Origin: Rhizobiaceae bacterium
GTDB lineage: Bacteria; Pseudomonadota; Alphaproteobacteria; Rhizobiales; Rhizobiaceae
NCBI GenBank assembly: GCA_017643495.1
Contig: JAEPNK010000002.1
Span: forward strand, 620,001 to 684,000
DNA length: 64,000 bases
Direction: 5' to 3'
Part shown: one piece after another, positions 42,366-51,767 of the stretch
Numbering within the stretch: the stretch's first letter is position 1
How the letters are laid out: each line of letters starts with the position of its first letter
Notes under the pieces: generated by a model
Told to the model about the DNA's origin: nothing
Seen by the model: the letters and a program-made list of their open reading frames with translations, nothing else
The model's database searches: none
Made by a program: the position numbers and the translations under genes

Positions 42366-44393
42366 TTAGCCCTTCATCGAAATCAAAATGTTCATGTATT
42401 CATCGACCCTTGCCGATGCTTCGGGAGGAACAACCACTGTTGAATCCACCTGCTCGACTATTGCAGGACCGGAAAACTCGGAACCTGCCTGCATTTTCGC
42501 CCGGTCGTATATGTCCGTCACTACAGCCTTGCCGTTGAACCATACGTTGCGACGGCCTTCTGCCTTTGGGGTTTGCTTCACCAGTTCATGAGAAGGCAGT
42601 TCTGCTTTTTGAACGACACCGGTTGCCTTCACACCGATACGGAAAATGGAAACTGGCGCATCTTCACGGCGGAAATTGTATTCACGCTCATGTTCGTTGT
42701 GGAACCCGGCAACAAGATCCTCGGTACTGGTGACCGGAGAAGGCGCAGACACGGAAAGGGATCGCCATTGCCCCTGGTACATCATCTCGACACTGCGTTG
42801 AAGAACCGTGTTCTCCGGCGTAACGCCTTCATGACGCAATCTTTCGACCGCCTCTTTCTCAATTTTCGTGAAAGCCTCTTCGAGTTCTTCAGGCTTCGTA
42901 TCGGAAGCCTGCATCATGAAACTGTCCGAGAAGTCGTGTTGAATATCGACCAGCAAACAGCCCATTGCGGAAGTAACGCCTGGATTGGGTGGCACGATGA
43001 CAACCGGAATGGACAATTCTTTCGCTACAGCCGCACCATGCAAGGCACCGGCACCTCCAAAAGCGACCAGCGCAAAATCACGCGGATCATGCCCGCGCGC
43101 AATCGACAACAAGCGCACGGCGTTTGACATGTTGGCATTGGCAACGTCGATGATAGCTTCAGCAGCTTCGTGCAAATCCATGCCAAACGGTTCTGCAACG
43201 GTTTCACGTACCGCCTTTTCGGCAAGCGCCGGATCAAGTGTGATGTCTCCGCCTGCCAAACTGTGACCAAGCCTGCCGAGAACAACATTGGCATCCGTAT
43301 TCGTTGCAACATCATTACCGTTGGAATAACACGCCGGGCCCGGATAAGCGCCGGCAGACTGTGGGCCGTTACGCAAGGAACCGCCTTCATCCTTCCATGC
43401 GAGCGAGCCCCCGCCCGCACCAATCGTCAGAACCTCGATACTTGGAAAACGGATCGGATAACCATACTCGATATACCAGTCCTTGGTGATCGTTGACTCA
43501 CCCTGGTAGGCGAGCGAAACATCTGTACTTGTGCCTCCCATGTCGAAGCCAATGGAATTTTCATAGCCGCAAAGATTGCCAATGAACCGGCTGGCCAGCG
43601 CCCCGGCGGCAATTCCTGAACCTGCCAGACGTGCAGCAAAGTCCTTGACGCTCGCCGGCGTCATGACCCCACCACCGGTATGCAACAGCAACAGGTCCCT
43701 GCTGTATCCACCATCGGAAAGCTTCTCGCCAAGCCGTGAGACATAGTCCACCACCACCGGTGAGACTGCCGCATTCACCATCGTCGTGGAAAACCGTTCG
43801 TGCTCGAAAATCTCCGGCATGATCCGGGAAGAAATCGAAATGTGAACATCCGGCATGACTTCATGCAGAATTTCACGCATGCGTTCTTCATGGCTACCGT
43901 TTACATAGGAGTTGATGAAGCATACTGCGATTGCTTCAACACCCCGCTTCTTGAGGATTTGTGCGACCCGGCGAGCATCCTCTTCATCCAGTTCCTGCAA
44001 AACTTTCCCGGCCGCATCGATACGCTCCTTGACTGTAAGCCTGTCGCGGCGCGGTATGTATGGTTTCGCAACATCCTTGTATGTATCCCACAGGTCTTCC
44101 TTGTTGGATCTGCGGATTTCAACCACATCACGAAACCCTTCCGTACATACCATTGCGGTGCGCGGAAGTTTTCTTGTTATCAGCGCGTTCGTGGCAACAG
44201 TTGTTCCGTGTGAAAACATTGTCACGTCAGCAAGATCCACGCCGCTGTCCGACACACCGGTCATGATTGCTCTCATGGGATCATCGGGAGTGGATGGAGT
44301 TTTCTCAATCCGGATCCTGCCCGTTTCCTCTTCCATGATACAGACGTCGGTGAATGTGCCTCCAACATCGACTGCAACTCTGGTTTTCGTCAT
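42366..44393 (-). CDS. hyuA: Hydantoinase/oxoprolinase subunit A, 675 aa
   Basis: HyuA family with the ATP-binding phosphate loop DVGGTFTDV close to the N-terminus, FSHGTTVATNALI, the second motif SIGFDMGGTSTDV and a C-terminal HyuA domain. The ATP-dependent partner of HyuB. Full length for the family. An AraC regulator lies just upstream on the same strand. No N-carbamoylase or racemase gene (hyuC/hyuE) is nearby, so a classical hydantoin-to-amino-acid route is incomplete here. The family fit is firm; the substrate is unknown. Confidence 0.92.
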   Translation of the reverse strand: MTKTRVAVDVGGTFTDVCIMEEETGRIRIEKTPSTPDDPMRAIMTGVSDSGVDLADVTMFSHGTTVATNALITRKLPRTAMVCTEGFRDVVEIRRSNKEDLWDTYKDVAKPYIPRRDRLTVKERIDAAGKVLQELDEEDARRVAQILKKRGVEAIAVCFINSYVNGSHEERMREILHEVMPDVHISISSRIMPEIFEHERFSTTMVNAAVSPVVVDYVSRLGEKLSDGGYSRDLLLLHTGGGVMTPASVKDFAARLAGSGIAAGALASRFIGNLCGYENSIGFDMGGTSTDVSLAYQGESTITKDWYIEYGYPIRFPSIEVLTIGAGGGSLAWKDEGGSLRNGPQSAGAYPGPACYSNGNDVATNTDANVVLGRLGHSLAGGDITLDPALAEKAVRETVAEPFGMDLHEAAEAIIDVANANMSNAVRLLSIARGHDPRDFALVAFGGAGALHGAAVAKELSIPVVIVPPNPGVTSAMGCLLVDIQHDFSDSFMMQASDTKPEELEEAFTKIEKEAVERLRHEGVTPENTVLQRSVEMMYQGQWRSLSVSAPSPVTSTEDLVAGFHNEHEREYNFRREDAPVSIFRIGVKATGVVQKAELPSHELVKQTPKAEGRRNVWFNGKAVVTDIYDRAKMQAGSEFSGPAIVEQVDSTVVVPPEASARVDEYMNILISMKG

Positions 44394-44486
44394 TTGACAT
44401 TCCTATCCTGTTAAGTGCCTCGCAGGTTACTGCAGGGCACAGTTGAGCTCGGCCACAAGTTGCTGGCCTTAAAAAGTCTTTTTGGG

Positions 44487-45452
44487 CTACCGGCTCTCTT
44501 CCAAAGCCTTCAACCGGCTTTGCTTGCGGGTATCACCGGGTGTACAACCAAAACGGTTCCGGTAGTGGTTGCAGAACTGCGCCTGGTCATAAAAACCCCA
44601 ATCAAGGGCGATCTCGCCAATGGTCGAGGCATTGTTGGCCAGCGTCAGAATTTCGTGACAGCGGGTCAGCCGTTTGTCCCTGATATAACCAACTACCGAG
44701 TGGTTGCTCTCGGAAAACAACTGCTGAAGATAACGCAAGGATATGCCGCAGGATTCTGCAACAAGCCGGGAATTGAGTTTCGGATTTGACAGGTTGTCCC
44801 GAATGAACTGCTCGGCCCTTTGCAAATGGGCAGCCCTGATTGTTGAAACCGAACTGTCCAGTATTCTTTCATCGTTGCGTAGCGAGAGGCAAAGCAGGTC
44901 AAGCAAGTGCTGGCCGGTCAATTCGCGAGCCGTATCATTGATGCTTTCGACGTTTTCAATCGCGTTTCTAACCGCCCCGACAAACAGTGAACTCACGCCG
45001 GAACCGGCATCGAATGTGAGAGCGCTGAGGCGGTCAGCCGATTCCAGTCTCGCCTTCAGACTGGTTGTAGGCACTTTCAAAACCCACAGCCTGTTGTGTT
45101 CAGCATGAGAAAACTCGTAGGGAATATCTCCCCGCTCCATCAGGAATGCACCAGGCTTGCAACTCGCGTGCCGAGAGGCCTGCTCAAAATGGACATCACT
45201 CAAATGCGGTATGGTAATCAGAAAACTGTTTTCATTCTCGTTCCGGAAATGCGCCTCGCCACGCGCGTACATCACGCCACCACATTCCATTTCGGAAAGC
45301 CCGATGGCCCCTAGTGACCAAGACTTCAGGGATCCTTCAAACCTGTCAGGATCACGACATTCCACAGACAACGGAAAATAGGTTTCAGACACCGTACGCG
45401 ACCAAAGCCTGTTCTTGTTGGTTGCAGTGGCTTTTTCTGTAGAGAAGTGCAT
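44487..45452 (-). CDS. AraC-family transcriptional regulator, 321 aa
   Basis: C-terminal double helix-turn-helix of the AraC/XylS type (RLVAESCGISLRYLQQLF, then IGEIALDWGFYDQAQFCNHY) and an N-terminal AraC-binding-like-2 domain (about residues 15-180). Several starts are possible; ATG at 45452 has AGGAGG upstream, whereas 45491 has none. It precedes hyuA by 93 bases on the same strand and is the likely activator of hyuAB. Confidence 0.85.
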   Translation of the reverse strand: MHFSTEKATATNKNRLWSRTVSETYFPLSVECRDPDRFEGSLKSWSLGAIGLSEMECGGVMYARGEAHFRNENENSFLITIPHLSDVHFEQASRHASCKPGAFLMERGDIPYEFSHAEHNRLWVLKVPTTSLKARLESADRLSALTFDAGSGVSSLFVGAVRNAIENVESINDTARELTGQHLLDLLCLSLRNDERILDSSVSTIRAAHLQRAEQFIRDNLSNPKLNSRLVAESCGISLRYLQQLFSESNHSVVGYIRDKRLTRCHEILTLANNASTIGEIALDWGFYDQAQFCNHYRNRFGCTPGDTRKQSRLKALEESR

Positions 45453-45834
45453 CATCCCTCCTGTCGAATGGAGCCGCCTCCCTGCGGCCATCGCACTACA
45501 ACATTAGCTTAATCCAAAATTTCCTCAAAACTTGGCGATTTACGCATAAACATTTGGAGTACGGCAACATGTTAAGACACCAGCTTCCGGGAGGAACCGG
45601 TGTTTGAAACCCCTTAACCCCAATAGCCTGTTTGCATGCTGAATGTTCCTCCTTCTGCAGTGCAAGACCGTATATCGGCTGTATGCTGCAGGTCTGGCCG
45701 GTTGGCGTATGCCTGAGAATGCCTTGCTGACTAATCGATACGAAGCCGTTAGATTGATAATATTGCCGCACAGAACCCATCTCAAACACAATACCGTGAA
45801 AGCCGGGGATTTCTGATCAAGGGAGGAGTAAGAA
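45453..45834. other. 382-base divergent intergenic region
   Basis: The gap between the AraC gene (minus) and the cupin gene (plus). It should carry both promoters. GGGAGGAG precedes the cupin ATG. No credible gene or strong hairpin was found. Small open frames on the minus strand have no family features and overlap the AT-rich promoter. Confidence 0.5.
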
Positions 45835-46404
45835 ATGCCAATCAAGACCGAAAGCTACTTTTCTAAGCCGCAAGGAATGATCCCGAACAGCCGGTTCCCC
45901 CTGCTGGTGCACCGGGGCGCAATACCTGGCGGCGGCGCAGAAGCGGTCAAGGAACGTTTTCGCTCAAACGGTTGGTCAAACAACTGGGATTATCCGGGCA
46001 TATATGAGTATGCCCATTTTCACTCCACAACCCATGAATGCCTCGGCTGTGCCATCGGCTGGATGGAATTCAGAATATCCGTTGGTGAAGGCGGCTGGAG
46101 CCAAATCCGCATTGAAGCCGGCGATGTAATCGTCATGCCGGCCGGTGTCAGCCATGAGATGACCGCACAATCAGAAGAAATCCACATGTGCGGCGGTTAC
46201 CCCGATGGGCGTGACTGGGATGATATCCAGGAAGAATTCCTGAACGAGGAAGACTACAAGCGCGCCTGCAAACGCATCATGATGCTGCCAATCCCGGCAA
46301 AGGACCCGGCAACCGGCAAACCCATGCCGGAATGGCATGCAGCCCCTTCATCCGTCGATGGCGGATGGAACGACTGGCGGCATGCACTTGACCGGCGGGA
46401 GTAA
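45835..46404 (+). CDS. Cupin-domain protein (YjlB-like), 189 aa
   Basis: A single conserved beta-barrel cupin. Characteristic features are the N-terminal NSRFPLLVHRG, the metal-binding-type stretch HFHSTTHECLG and the second motif VIVMPAGVSHE. The histidines could hold a metal for isomerase or dioxygenase-like activity, or simply bind a sugar. It faces the sugar-isomerase/dehydrogenase genes convergently, with only about 14 bases between. Strong ribosome site. Specific role unknown. Confidence 0.82.
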   Translation: MPIKTESYFSKPQGMIPNSRFPLLVHRGAIPGGGAEAVKERFRSNGWSNNWDYPGIYEYAHFHSTTHECLGCAIGWMEFRISVGEGGWSQIRIEAGDVIVMPAGVSHEMTAQSEEIHMCGGYPDGRDWDDIQEEFLNEEDYKRACKRIMMLPIPAKDPATGKPMPEWHAAPSSVDGGWNDWRHALDRRE

Positions 46405-46417
46405 GGCAAGGCTTCTG

Positions 46418-47551
46418 TTAGAGTTCGACCCAGCAACTGTCTTCACTTGAGGATCGCAGACAGGCATCAATAAATGCCATGCCATGAACACCATCTTCCA
46501 GACTGGTCAATCCGAGAGCAGGATCAGGCATGATCCCGGACTGGTGTGACCGAATGGCTTCTGCGGCCTTTTTGTAGATGGTTGCAAAAGCCTCAAGGTA
46601 GCCTTCCGGATGTCCGGCAGGAATACGGGATGCAGAATTAGCTGCTTCGCCTGCCGCTGCACCACCGCGGGTGATTAAACGTGTTGGTTCTCCAAAGGGC
46701 GTGTACCACAAATAATTCGGCTCCTCCTGCCGCCATTCCAAACCACCCTTGTCACCATAGACACGCACGGAAAGACGGTTTTCATTACCGGGAGCAACCT
46801 GGCTTGCCCAAAGCATCCCCTTGGCACCGGAAGCATAACGCAGCAATATCGAAGCATTGTCATCAACCGCCCTGCCCTTCACGAACGCGGTCAAATCCGC
46901 GCAAAGCGCAGACACGTTCTCGCCTGCAATGAAACTTGCCAGGTTATAGGCATGTGATCCGATGTCACCGACACAGCCCGCCTTGCCGGCAAGTTCCGGG
47001 TTTCCACGCCACGAAGCCTGTTTGTTGTCTGCCTCGACAGTGAGCCAGTCCTGCACATATTCGGCCTGTACGTATCTCAACTTGCCAATCTTGCCGTCAG
47101 CCACCATTTCACGCGCCTGGATCACCATCGGTGTGCCAGGATAGTTGTGGGTGAGAATGAACAGTACGTTGGCATCCGCCTGGGCTTGTTGAAAGGCGCG
47201 CGCAGCAGCCAGGTCTGTTGTCAGCGGCTTGTCGCAAATGACATGGATACCCGCTTCCATGAATACTTCCGCAACCGGCAGATGCATATGGTTTGGCGTG
47301 ACAATGGAAACCGCTTCGATCCCGTCTTCACGGGCAGTTTCAGCCTTTGCCATTTCCGTGAAACTTCCATAGCAACGCTTCTCGTCAATATTGAGCGTCT
47401 TGCCCGAGCGGATTGATTTTTCAGGTGTTGAAGAAAATGCACCTGCAACAAGTTCGAACTCGCCATCAAGCCGCGCTGCAATGCGGTGGACACCACCAAT
47501 GAATGCACCTTCACCACCTCCAACCATGCCTAGTCGAACCGGTCTTGTCAT
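46418..47551 (-). CDS. Gfo/Idh/MocA-family oxidoreductase, 377 aa
   Basis: NAD(P)-dependent sugar or polyol dehydrogenase. The Rossmann start LGMVGGGEGAFIGGVHR (GGGxGA-type) and the catalytic EYVQDWL... and VGDIGSHAYNLASF with the typical DIGxHxxxL motif are present. Such enzymes oxidise sugars at C3, deoxysugars or inositols. The gene directly follows a TIM-barrel isomerase gene and is in the importer operon, so it is likely to act on the imported sugar. Substrate is not predictable from sequence. Confidence 0.9.
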   Translation of the reverse strand: MTRPVRLGMVGGGEGAFIGGVHRIAARLDGEFELVAGAFSSTPEKSIRSGKTLNIDEKRCYGSFTEMAKAETAREDGIEAVSIVTPNHMHLPVAEVFMEAGIHVICDKPLTTDLAAARAFQQAQADANVLFILTHNYPGTPMVIQAREMVADGKIGKLRYVQAEYVQDWLTVEADNKQASWRGNPELAGKAGCVGDIGSHAYNLASFIAGENVSALCADLTAFVKGRAVDDNASILLRYASGAKGMLWASQVAPGNENRLSVRVYGDKGGLEWRQEEPNYLWYTPFGEPTRLITRGGAAAGEAANSASRIPAGHPEGYLEAFATIYKKAAEAIRSHQSGIMPDPALGLTSLEDGVHGMAFIDACLRSSSEDSCWVEL

Positions 47552-47552
47552 A

Positions 47553-48611
47553 TCAGGAGATTCCCAACATCGCGTTCAATGCGGGCTTGTCTGTTTCACC
47601 ACCTGCAAAATCATCAAAAGCCTTGTCCGTCACCGGGATAATGTGGTCACGAATGAAAGGCGCACCTTCGGCTGCCCCCACTTCCGGATGTTTCAGACAA
47701 CATTCCCATTCCAGAACCGCCCAGCCGTCATACCCATAGGTGGCAAGTTTGGAAAAGATACCTGAAAAGTCCACTTGTCCGTCGCCGAGAGAACGAAAAC
47801 GACCGGCCCGCGACAACCATGGCTGATACCCTGAATAGACACCTTGTCTGCCGTCCGGGTTAAACTCCGCATCCTTCACATGATAGGCGCAAATGCGTTC
47901 GTGATAGATGTCGATAAAAGCGAGATAGTCCAGCTGCTGAAGCAGAAAATGTGACGGATCATAATTGATCCGGCACCGTTTGTGACCACCAAGTGCCTCG
48001 AGAAACATTTCAAAAGTGGCACCATCGAACACATCTTCACCCGGGTGAATTTCATATCCGATATCGACACCGTTTTCGTCATAAACATCAAGGATGGGTT
48101 TCCAGCGCTTTGCAAGTTCGCAAAATGCCTCCTCGATCAAACCTGCCGGTCGCTGCGGCCAGGGATAAAGAAACGGAAAAGCAAGTGACCCTGTAAATGA
48201 AACCGACACATCAAGACCAAGGTTTCGCGATGCCTTTGCCCCGCGCTTGACCTGTTCGATTGCCCAAGCGGTTCGCTCTGCCGGTTTCCCTGCAAGCCTG
48301 TCCGGAGCAAAAGCATCAAACTGTTTGTCATAAACAGGATTGACCGCCACAAGCTGGCCTTGCAAATGGGTTGAAAGTTCCGTGATCTCTACGCCGTTTT
48401 CGGCACAGATTCCCTTCAGTTCATCGCAATAGTCCTTGCTTTGCGCAGCGCGTTCAAGATCGATATACCGTTCATCCCAACTGGGAATCTGAACCCCCTC
48501 ATAGCCAAGGTCCGCAGCCCACCTGGTGACTGTTTCCAGTGAGTTGAACGGCGCTTCGTCACTTGCAAATTGCGCGAGAAATATTGCTGGTCCTTTTATT
48601 GTGCTTGGCAC
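47553..48611 (-). CDS. Sugar-phosphate isomerase/epimerase-family TIM barrel, 352 aa
   Basis: AP-endonuclease-family-2 type barrel as in xylose isomerase-like, IolE and IolI proteins. Metal-binding residues are visible in GYEIHPGEDVF, NYDPSHFL, CAYHVKDAEF and VLEWEC. It starts at GTG (48611) with GGAG seven bases upstream; no better ATG exists. It is coupled in order with the Gfo/Idh/MocA gene, a pair often seen in 3-keto sugar and inositol pathways. A hairpin lies upstream after the binding-protein gene. Confidence 0.88.
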   Translation of the reverse strand: MPSTIKGPAIFLAQFASDEAPFNSLETVTRWAADLGYEGVQIPSWDERYIDLERAAQSKDYCDELKGICAENGVEITELSTHLQGQLVAVNPVYDKQFDAFAPDRLAGKPAERTAWAIEQVKRGAKASRNLGLDVSVSFTGSLAFPFLYPWPQRPAGLIEEAFCELAKRWKPILDVYDENGVDIGYEIHPGEDVFDGATFEMFLEALGGHKRCRINYDPSHFLLQQLDYLAFIDIYHERICAYHVKDAEFNPDGRQGVYSGYQPWLSRAGRFRSLGDGQVDFSGIFSKLATYGYDGWAVLEWECCLKHPEVGAAEGAPFIRDHIIPVTDKAFDDFAGGETDKPALNAMLGIS

Positions 48612-48646
48612 AGGACATCTCCATCAAATAGGTATTAAATTGCGCC

Positions 48647-48670
48647 CCGGGCCGCAACAATGCAGCCCGG
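48647..48670 (-). terminator. Stem-loop after sugar-binding-protein gene
   Basis: CCGGGCCGC / GCAGCCCGG (one mismatch) with a 6-base loop lies about 17 bases after the binding-protein stop and before the isomerase. It probably attenuates transcription into the enzyme genes. Confidence 0.65.
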
Positions 48671-48686
48671 CAGCAGGACGAATGAC

Positions 48687-49817
48687 TTATTCGCCACCCC
48701 AGCGTGAAGGATAGTCCGGCATTTTTTCACAACCGCACATCGCATAGTGAAGCGGAGGCATGGCCGGGTTCACATAGTCTGCGAGGTTTTCGTTTGTGAT
48801 CGCAGGCTGCGGCAGGTTCCATGCAGGACCGGGAACAGACTCACCTTCGAGAATGCTCAATGCCGCAAGAATGGGCGTGCGCCACTGATAGGTCGGATAA
48901 GTCGGTGCAATCGTGTTAAGGCCGTCAGCCTGCCACTTTTGCAGGAAGTCCTGCTGGTCCTCACCGGTTACGATCGGCACTTCCATGCCAAGGTCTTCAA
49001 AGGCCTCTATCGCAGCAACAGAAGTTGCACCAGCATCCATCCAGACCGCACCGAGTTGGCCATTGCGTTGAATATAGTCTTCAACGATTGCCTTGGTCTT
49101 CGCCCGATCACCATCAGTGAATTCGGCACCAACTATGTTCATGCCAGCCTCTTCAAGAATACGCTTGGCAGAAGAATAACGGGTCTCCAGCACATCCACA
49201 CCCGGCAGAATGCGAAGCATCAACACGTCAGAACCCTCAGGCGCATTTTCCGCAATGAACTGGCCTGACTGAATACCAAAGCCATAACCGCCAACCGGTT
49301 TGATGAAAGTCACCGGACAATCGGTATTCACACCCCGGTCAAACACGATGACCGGCAATTGCTCACAGGCGCGTTCAACCGCCGGCGTTAGGGCGGCTGT
49401 TGTGTTTGGCGATACAATCAGGGCATCACAATTGCCACCGGCAAGCAGGTCATCAATGTCAGCAATCTGCTTGTCATCAGAACCTTCCGCATCCGTTACA
49501 ATGAAGTCCTTGATATTGTCATGCAGATCGACTTCCGCCTGCATCGTAGTCCAGCCAACCACACGCCACGGATTGTTCACGCCTGCGTTCGAAAAACAGA
49601 CCGTATACGGACCATCTTTCTTGTAAGCAGACGTATCCGCCATCGTGTCACCGTAATACTGCAGCCACGGTGTGTCTGCCGATCCGTTGGGTGTGCTTTC
49701 AAGCATTGCTTTTTGTGCAGCAAACTCTTCCGGGTCATCAAAGTTTTGTGCCTGGGCACTGAGCGCTGTCATCGACATGACAATCGCTGTGGTAGTCATC
49801 AGTTTTATGAGTTTCAT
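48687..49817 (-). CDS. Sugar-binding periplasmic protein (RbsB/Peripla_BP_4 type), 376 aa
   Basis: Binding protein of a ribose/xylose-class importer. The ATG at 49817 has a near-perfect AAAGGAGG. The first 31 residues are a Sec signal (MKLIKLMTTTAIVMSMTAL, cleavage after AQAQ). The mature part has SNAGVNNPWRVVGW, IVSPNTTAALTPAV and MDAGATSVAAIEAF, as in this family. There is an unusual C-terminal tail with CGCEKM. The gene precedes two permeases and an ATPase in reverse order on the minus strand; the sugar is unknown. Confidence 0.9.
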   Translation of the reverse strand: MKLIKLMTTTAIVMSMTALSAQAQNFDDPEEFAAQKAMLESTPNGSADTPWLQYYGDTMADTSAYKKDGPYTVCFSNAGVNNPWRVVGWTTMQAEVDLHDNIKDFIVTDAEGSDDKQIADIDDLLAGGNCDALIVSPNTTAALTPAVERACEQLPVIVFDRGVNTDCPVTFIKPVGGYGFGIQSGQFIAENAPEGSDVLMLRILPGVDVLETRYSSAKRILEEAGMNIVGAEFTDGDRAKTKAIVEDYIQRNGQLGAVWMDAGATSVAAIEAFEDLGMEVPIVTGEDQQDFLQKWQADGLNTIAPTYPTYQWRTPILAALSILEGESVPGPAWNLPQPAITNENLADYVNPAMPPLHYAMCGCEKMPDYPSRWGGE

Positions 49818-49854
49818 GTGTTCCTCCTTTTCAAAACTCAAAGTCTCCTCTTTC

Positions 49855-50805
49855 TCATCCGCCCGAGTTGCGGCGTCTGAAACTGGCTAGTGCGACAGCG
49901 GAAATCAGGATCAGGCCCTGGACCACGTCGCGTATCGGTTTTGGAAAGCCGAAAATGTTCAAAAGTGTAAAAACCGTTTGCAGTACAAGCGCGCCGGCGA
50001 CGGCTGCCCCGACCGTGCCCCGCCCGCCCAGCAGCTGCGCCCCACCAATCACGGCTGCTGTAATCGCCTGAAGTTCGAGGCCAACACCCACATCGGTGGA
50101 AACCCCCGCAAAACCACCGAGCAATATCCCGGCAATTACCGCACTCAGGGACGAGACCACAAAAGCAATGGTCCGGGTCCGTACCAGTGGTACGCCGGCA
50201 AGACGTGCAGATTGCGGATTATCGCCCATGGCAACCAGTTGCTTGCCATAATTCGTGCGATGCATCAGCCACCAGAGGGCTCCGCAAACAATGATCATGA
50301 CAATTACCGCAACCGGCAAAAGCTGGATCAGCGGAACGTCCTTGATGAGATACCGGCCGAAGAAGCGGAAATTCTCCGGCAGATAACCACGCGGGGCGCC
50401 ACCTGACCAGGTAAGTGCAATACCGCTCAATGTAATCATCATGCCAAGGGTGGCGATGATCGAGGGCACTTTCAGGTAGGATACAACGAACGCATTTGCC
50501 ACACCGACCATTGCCCCAATCACCAGCATCACGCATATCACCCACCAGGTTGCCGATGGATCTCCATTGAGCAGAATGGAACTACCGATCACGGTCAGCG
50601 TCACGAGTGCCCCGGCAGAGAGGTCAAAACCACCGGAATTGATTACGTACAGCTGGCCAACGGCAAGAATGGCAATGGGTGCAGCACGCTTCAGAAAGTT
50701 CATGTAGCCTGCAGGTTGCAGGAAATAAGGCGACAGGAATGCCACAGCCAGAAGCAGCAGGATCAAAACAAGGAAAACAGGATTGATTTTGCCCATCCAT
50801 CTCAT
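49855..50805 (-). CDS. Sugar ABC importer permease (RbsC type), 316 aa
   Basis: Inner-membrane permease with about ten hydrophobic segments and the GGFDLSAGALVTLTV motif of BPD-transp-2 permeases. The start ATG at 50805 overlaps the stop of the second permease by four bases. Two different permeases in one operon suggest a heterodimeric channel, seen in several sugar importers of this class. Confidence 0.9.
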   Translation of the reverse strand: MRWMGKINPVFLVLILLLLAVAFLSPYFLQPAGYMNFLKRAAPIAILAVGQLYVINSGGFDLSAGALVTLTVIGSSILLNGDPSATWWVICVMLVIGAMVGVANAFVVSYLKVPSIIATLGMMITLSGIALTWSGGAPRGYLPENFRFFGRYLIKDVPLIQLLPVAVIVMIIVCGALWWLMHRTNYGKQLVAMGDNPQSARLAGVPLVRTRTIAFVVSSLSAVIAGILLGGFAGVSTDVGVGLELQAITAAVIGGAQLLGGRGTVGAAVAGALVLQTVFTLLNIFGFPKPIRDVVQGLILISAVALASFRRRNSGG

Positions 50806-51767
50806 GCTTCAATCCTCCGCGACCGGGCCGCATAAAGGGCAACAGCACCAATGATGATAACACCTCGCAAAATCTGTTTTGCGAAAGCATCAACTCCGGC
50901 CAGATTGAAAATCGAGTCGATCAGCGAAAAAATCATTACGCCCATCAGCGTACCCCAAACCCCTCCCCGTCCGCCGGACAGGGCCGTTCCACCAATTACG
51001 ACAACGGCAATTGATTCAAGATCGTACACACCATCCCGACCGATCCAGGGCGCCCCTGAGCCCAAACGGCTGGCAAGATAAAGCCCTGCAACAACCGCAC
51101 AAACCGAGCACAAAACATGCGCCATGATGACAACGCGCGTTGTGCGAATGCCCGCCAGCTTTGCCGCATCCGCATTACCGCCAACCGAATAAATATTGGA
51201 TCCTGCCCGTGTAAAACGCAGGAAACCCCAGGCCGCGATTGTCAGCGCTATAAGGAACAGAAGGCTGGTGGAGACCCCAAAGATTTCGCCATAGGCAAAA
51301 CTCTGGAACTCTTTCGGCACTTCACCGGCGAAATTTGTAAAAAGCGCGCTCAGGATACCTTGCAGGATAAGCGCCATGCCAAGTGTCGCTATGAGCGGGT
51401 TTACTTCCAGTCTCGTGACGACCAGACCATTCACGGCCCCCACGACAACGCCAACCAGCAGCACGGCAAGAACCGCTGGGAAGATTGAGCCGGGATCACC
51501 TGCCATGAGATGGGATGCAAGTACGGCAGAAACCGAAATCAGGTTGGCAACGCTCAAATCAATCGATGCGATGAGTATCACAAACGTCTGACCTACTGCC
51601 GTAATACCGAGGGCAATCGAGCGACCCAGAAGGCCAATCAGGTTTTCAGCAGTCAGGTGTTGTGTTTGTCCGGTTGCAATCGCGATTCCCACATAGGTTC
51701 CAAAGGCAATGGCCAGCAATAAAACCGGAGCAAGAAATGAGGACCGTCTTTTCAGGAATGCAATCAC
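50802..51767 (-). CDS. Sugar ABC importer permease (RbsC type), 321 aa
   Basis: Second permease. IDLSVANLISVSAVLA and TLGMALILQG are the family features. It starts at a GTG (51767) overlapping the ATPase stop (GTGA), with AGGGGGT just upstream. Good match to RbsC-type proteins in length and hydrophobic profile. Confidence 0.9.
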   Translation of the reverse strand: MIAFLKRRSSFLAPVLLLAIAFGTYVGIAIATGQTQHLTAENLIGLLGRSIALGITAVGQTFVILIASIDLSVANLISVSAVLASHLMAGDPGSIFPAVLAVLLVGVVVGAVNGLVVTRLEVNPLIATLGMALILQGILSALFTNFAGEVPKEFQSFAYGEIFGVSTSLLFLIALTIAAWGFLRFTRAGSNIYSVGGNADAAKLAGIRTTRVVIMAHVLCSVCAVVAGLYLASRLGSGAPWIGRDGVYDLESIAVVVIGGTALSGGRGGVWGTLMGVMIFSLIDSIFNLAGVDAFAKQILRGVIIIGAVALYAARSRRIEA

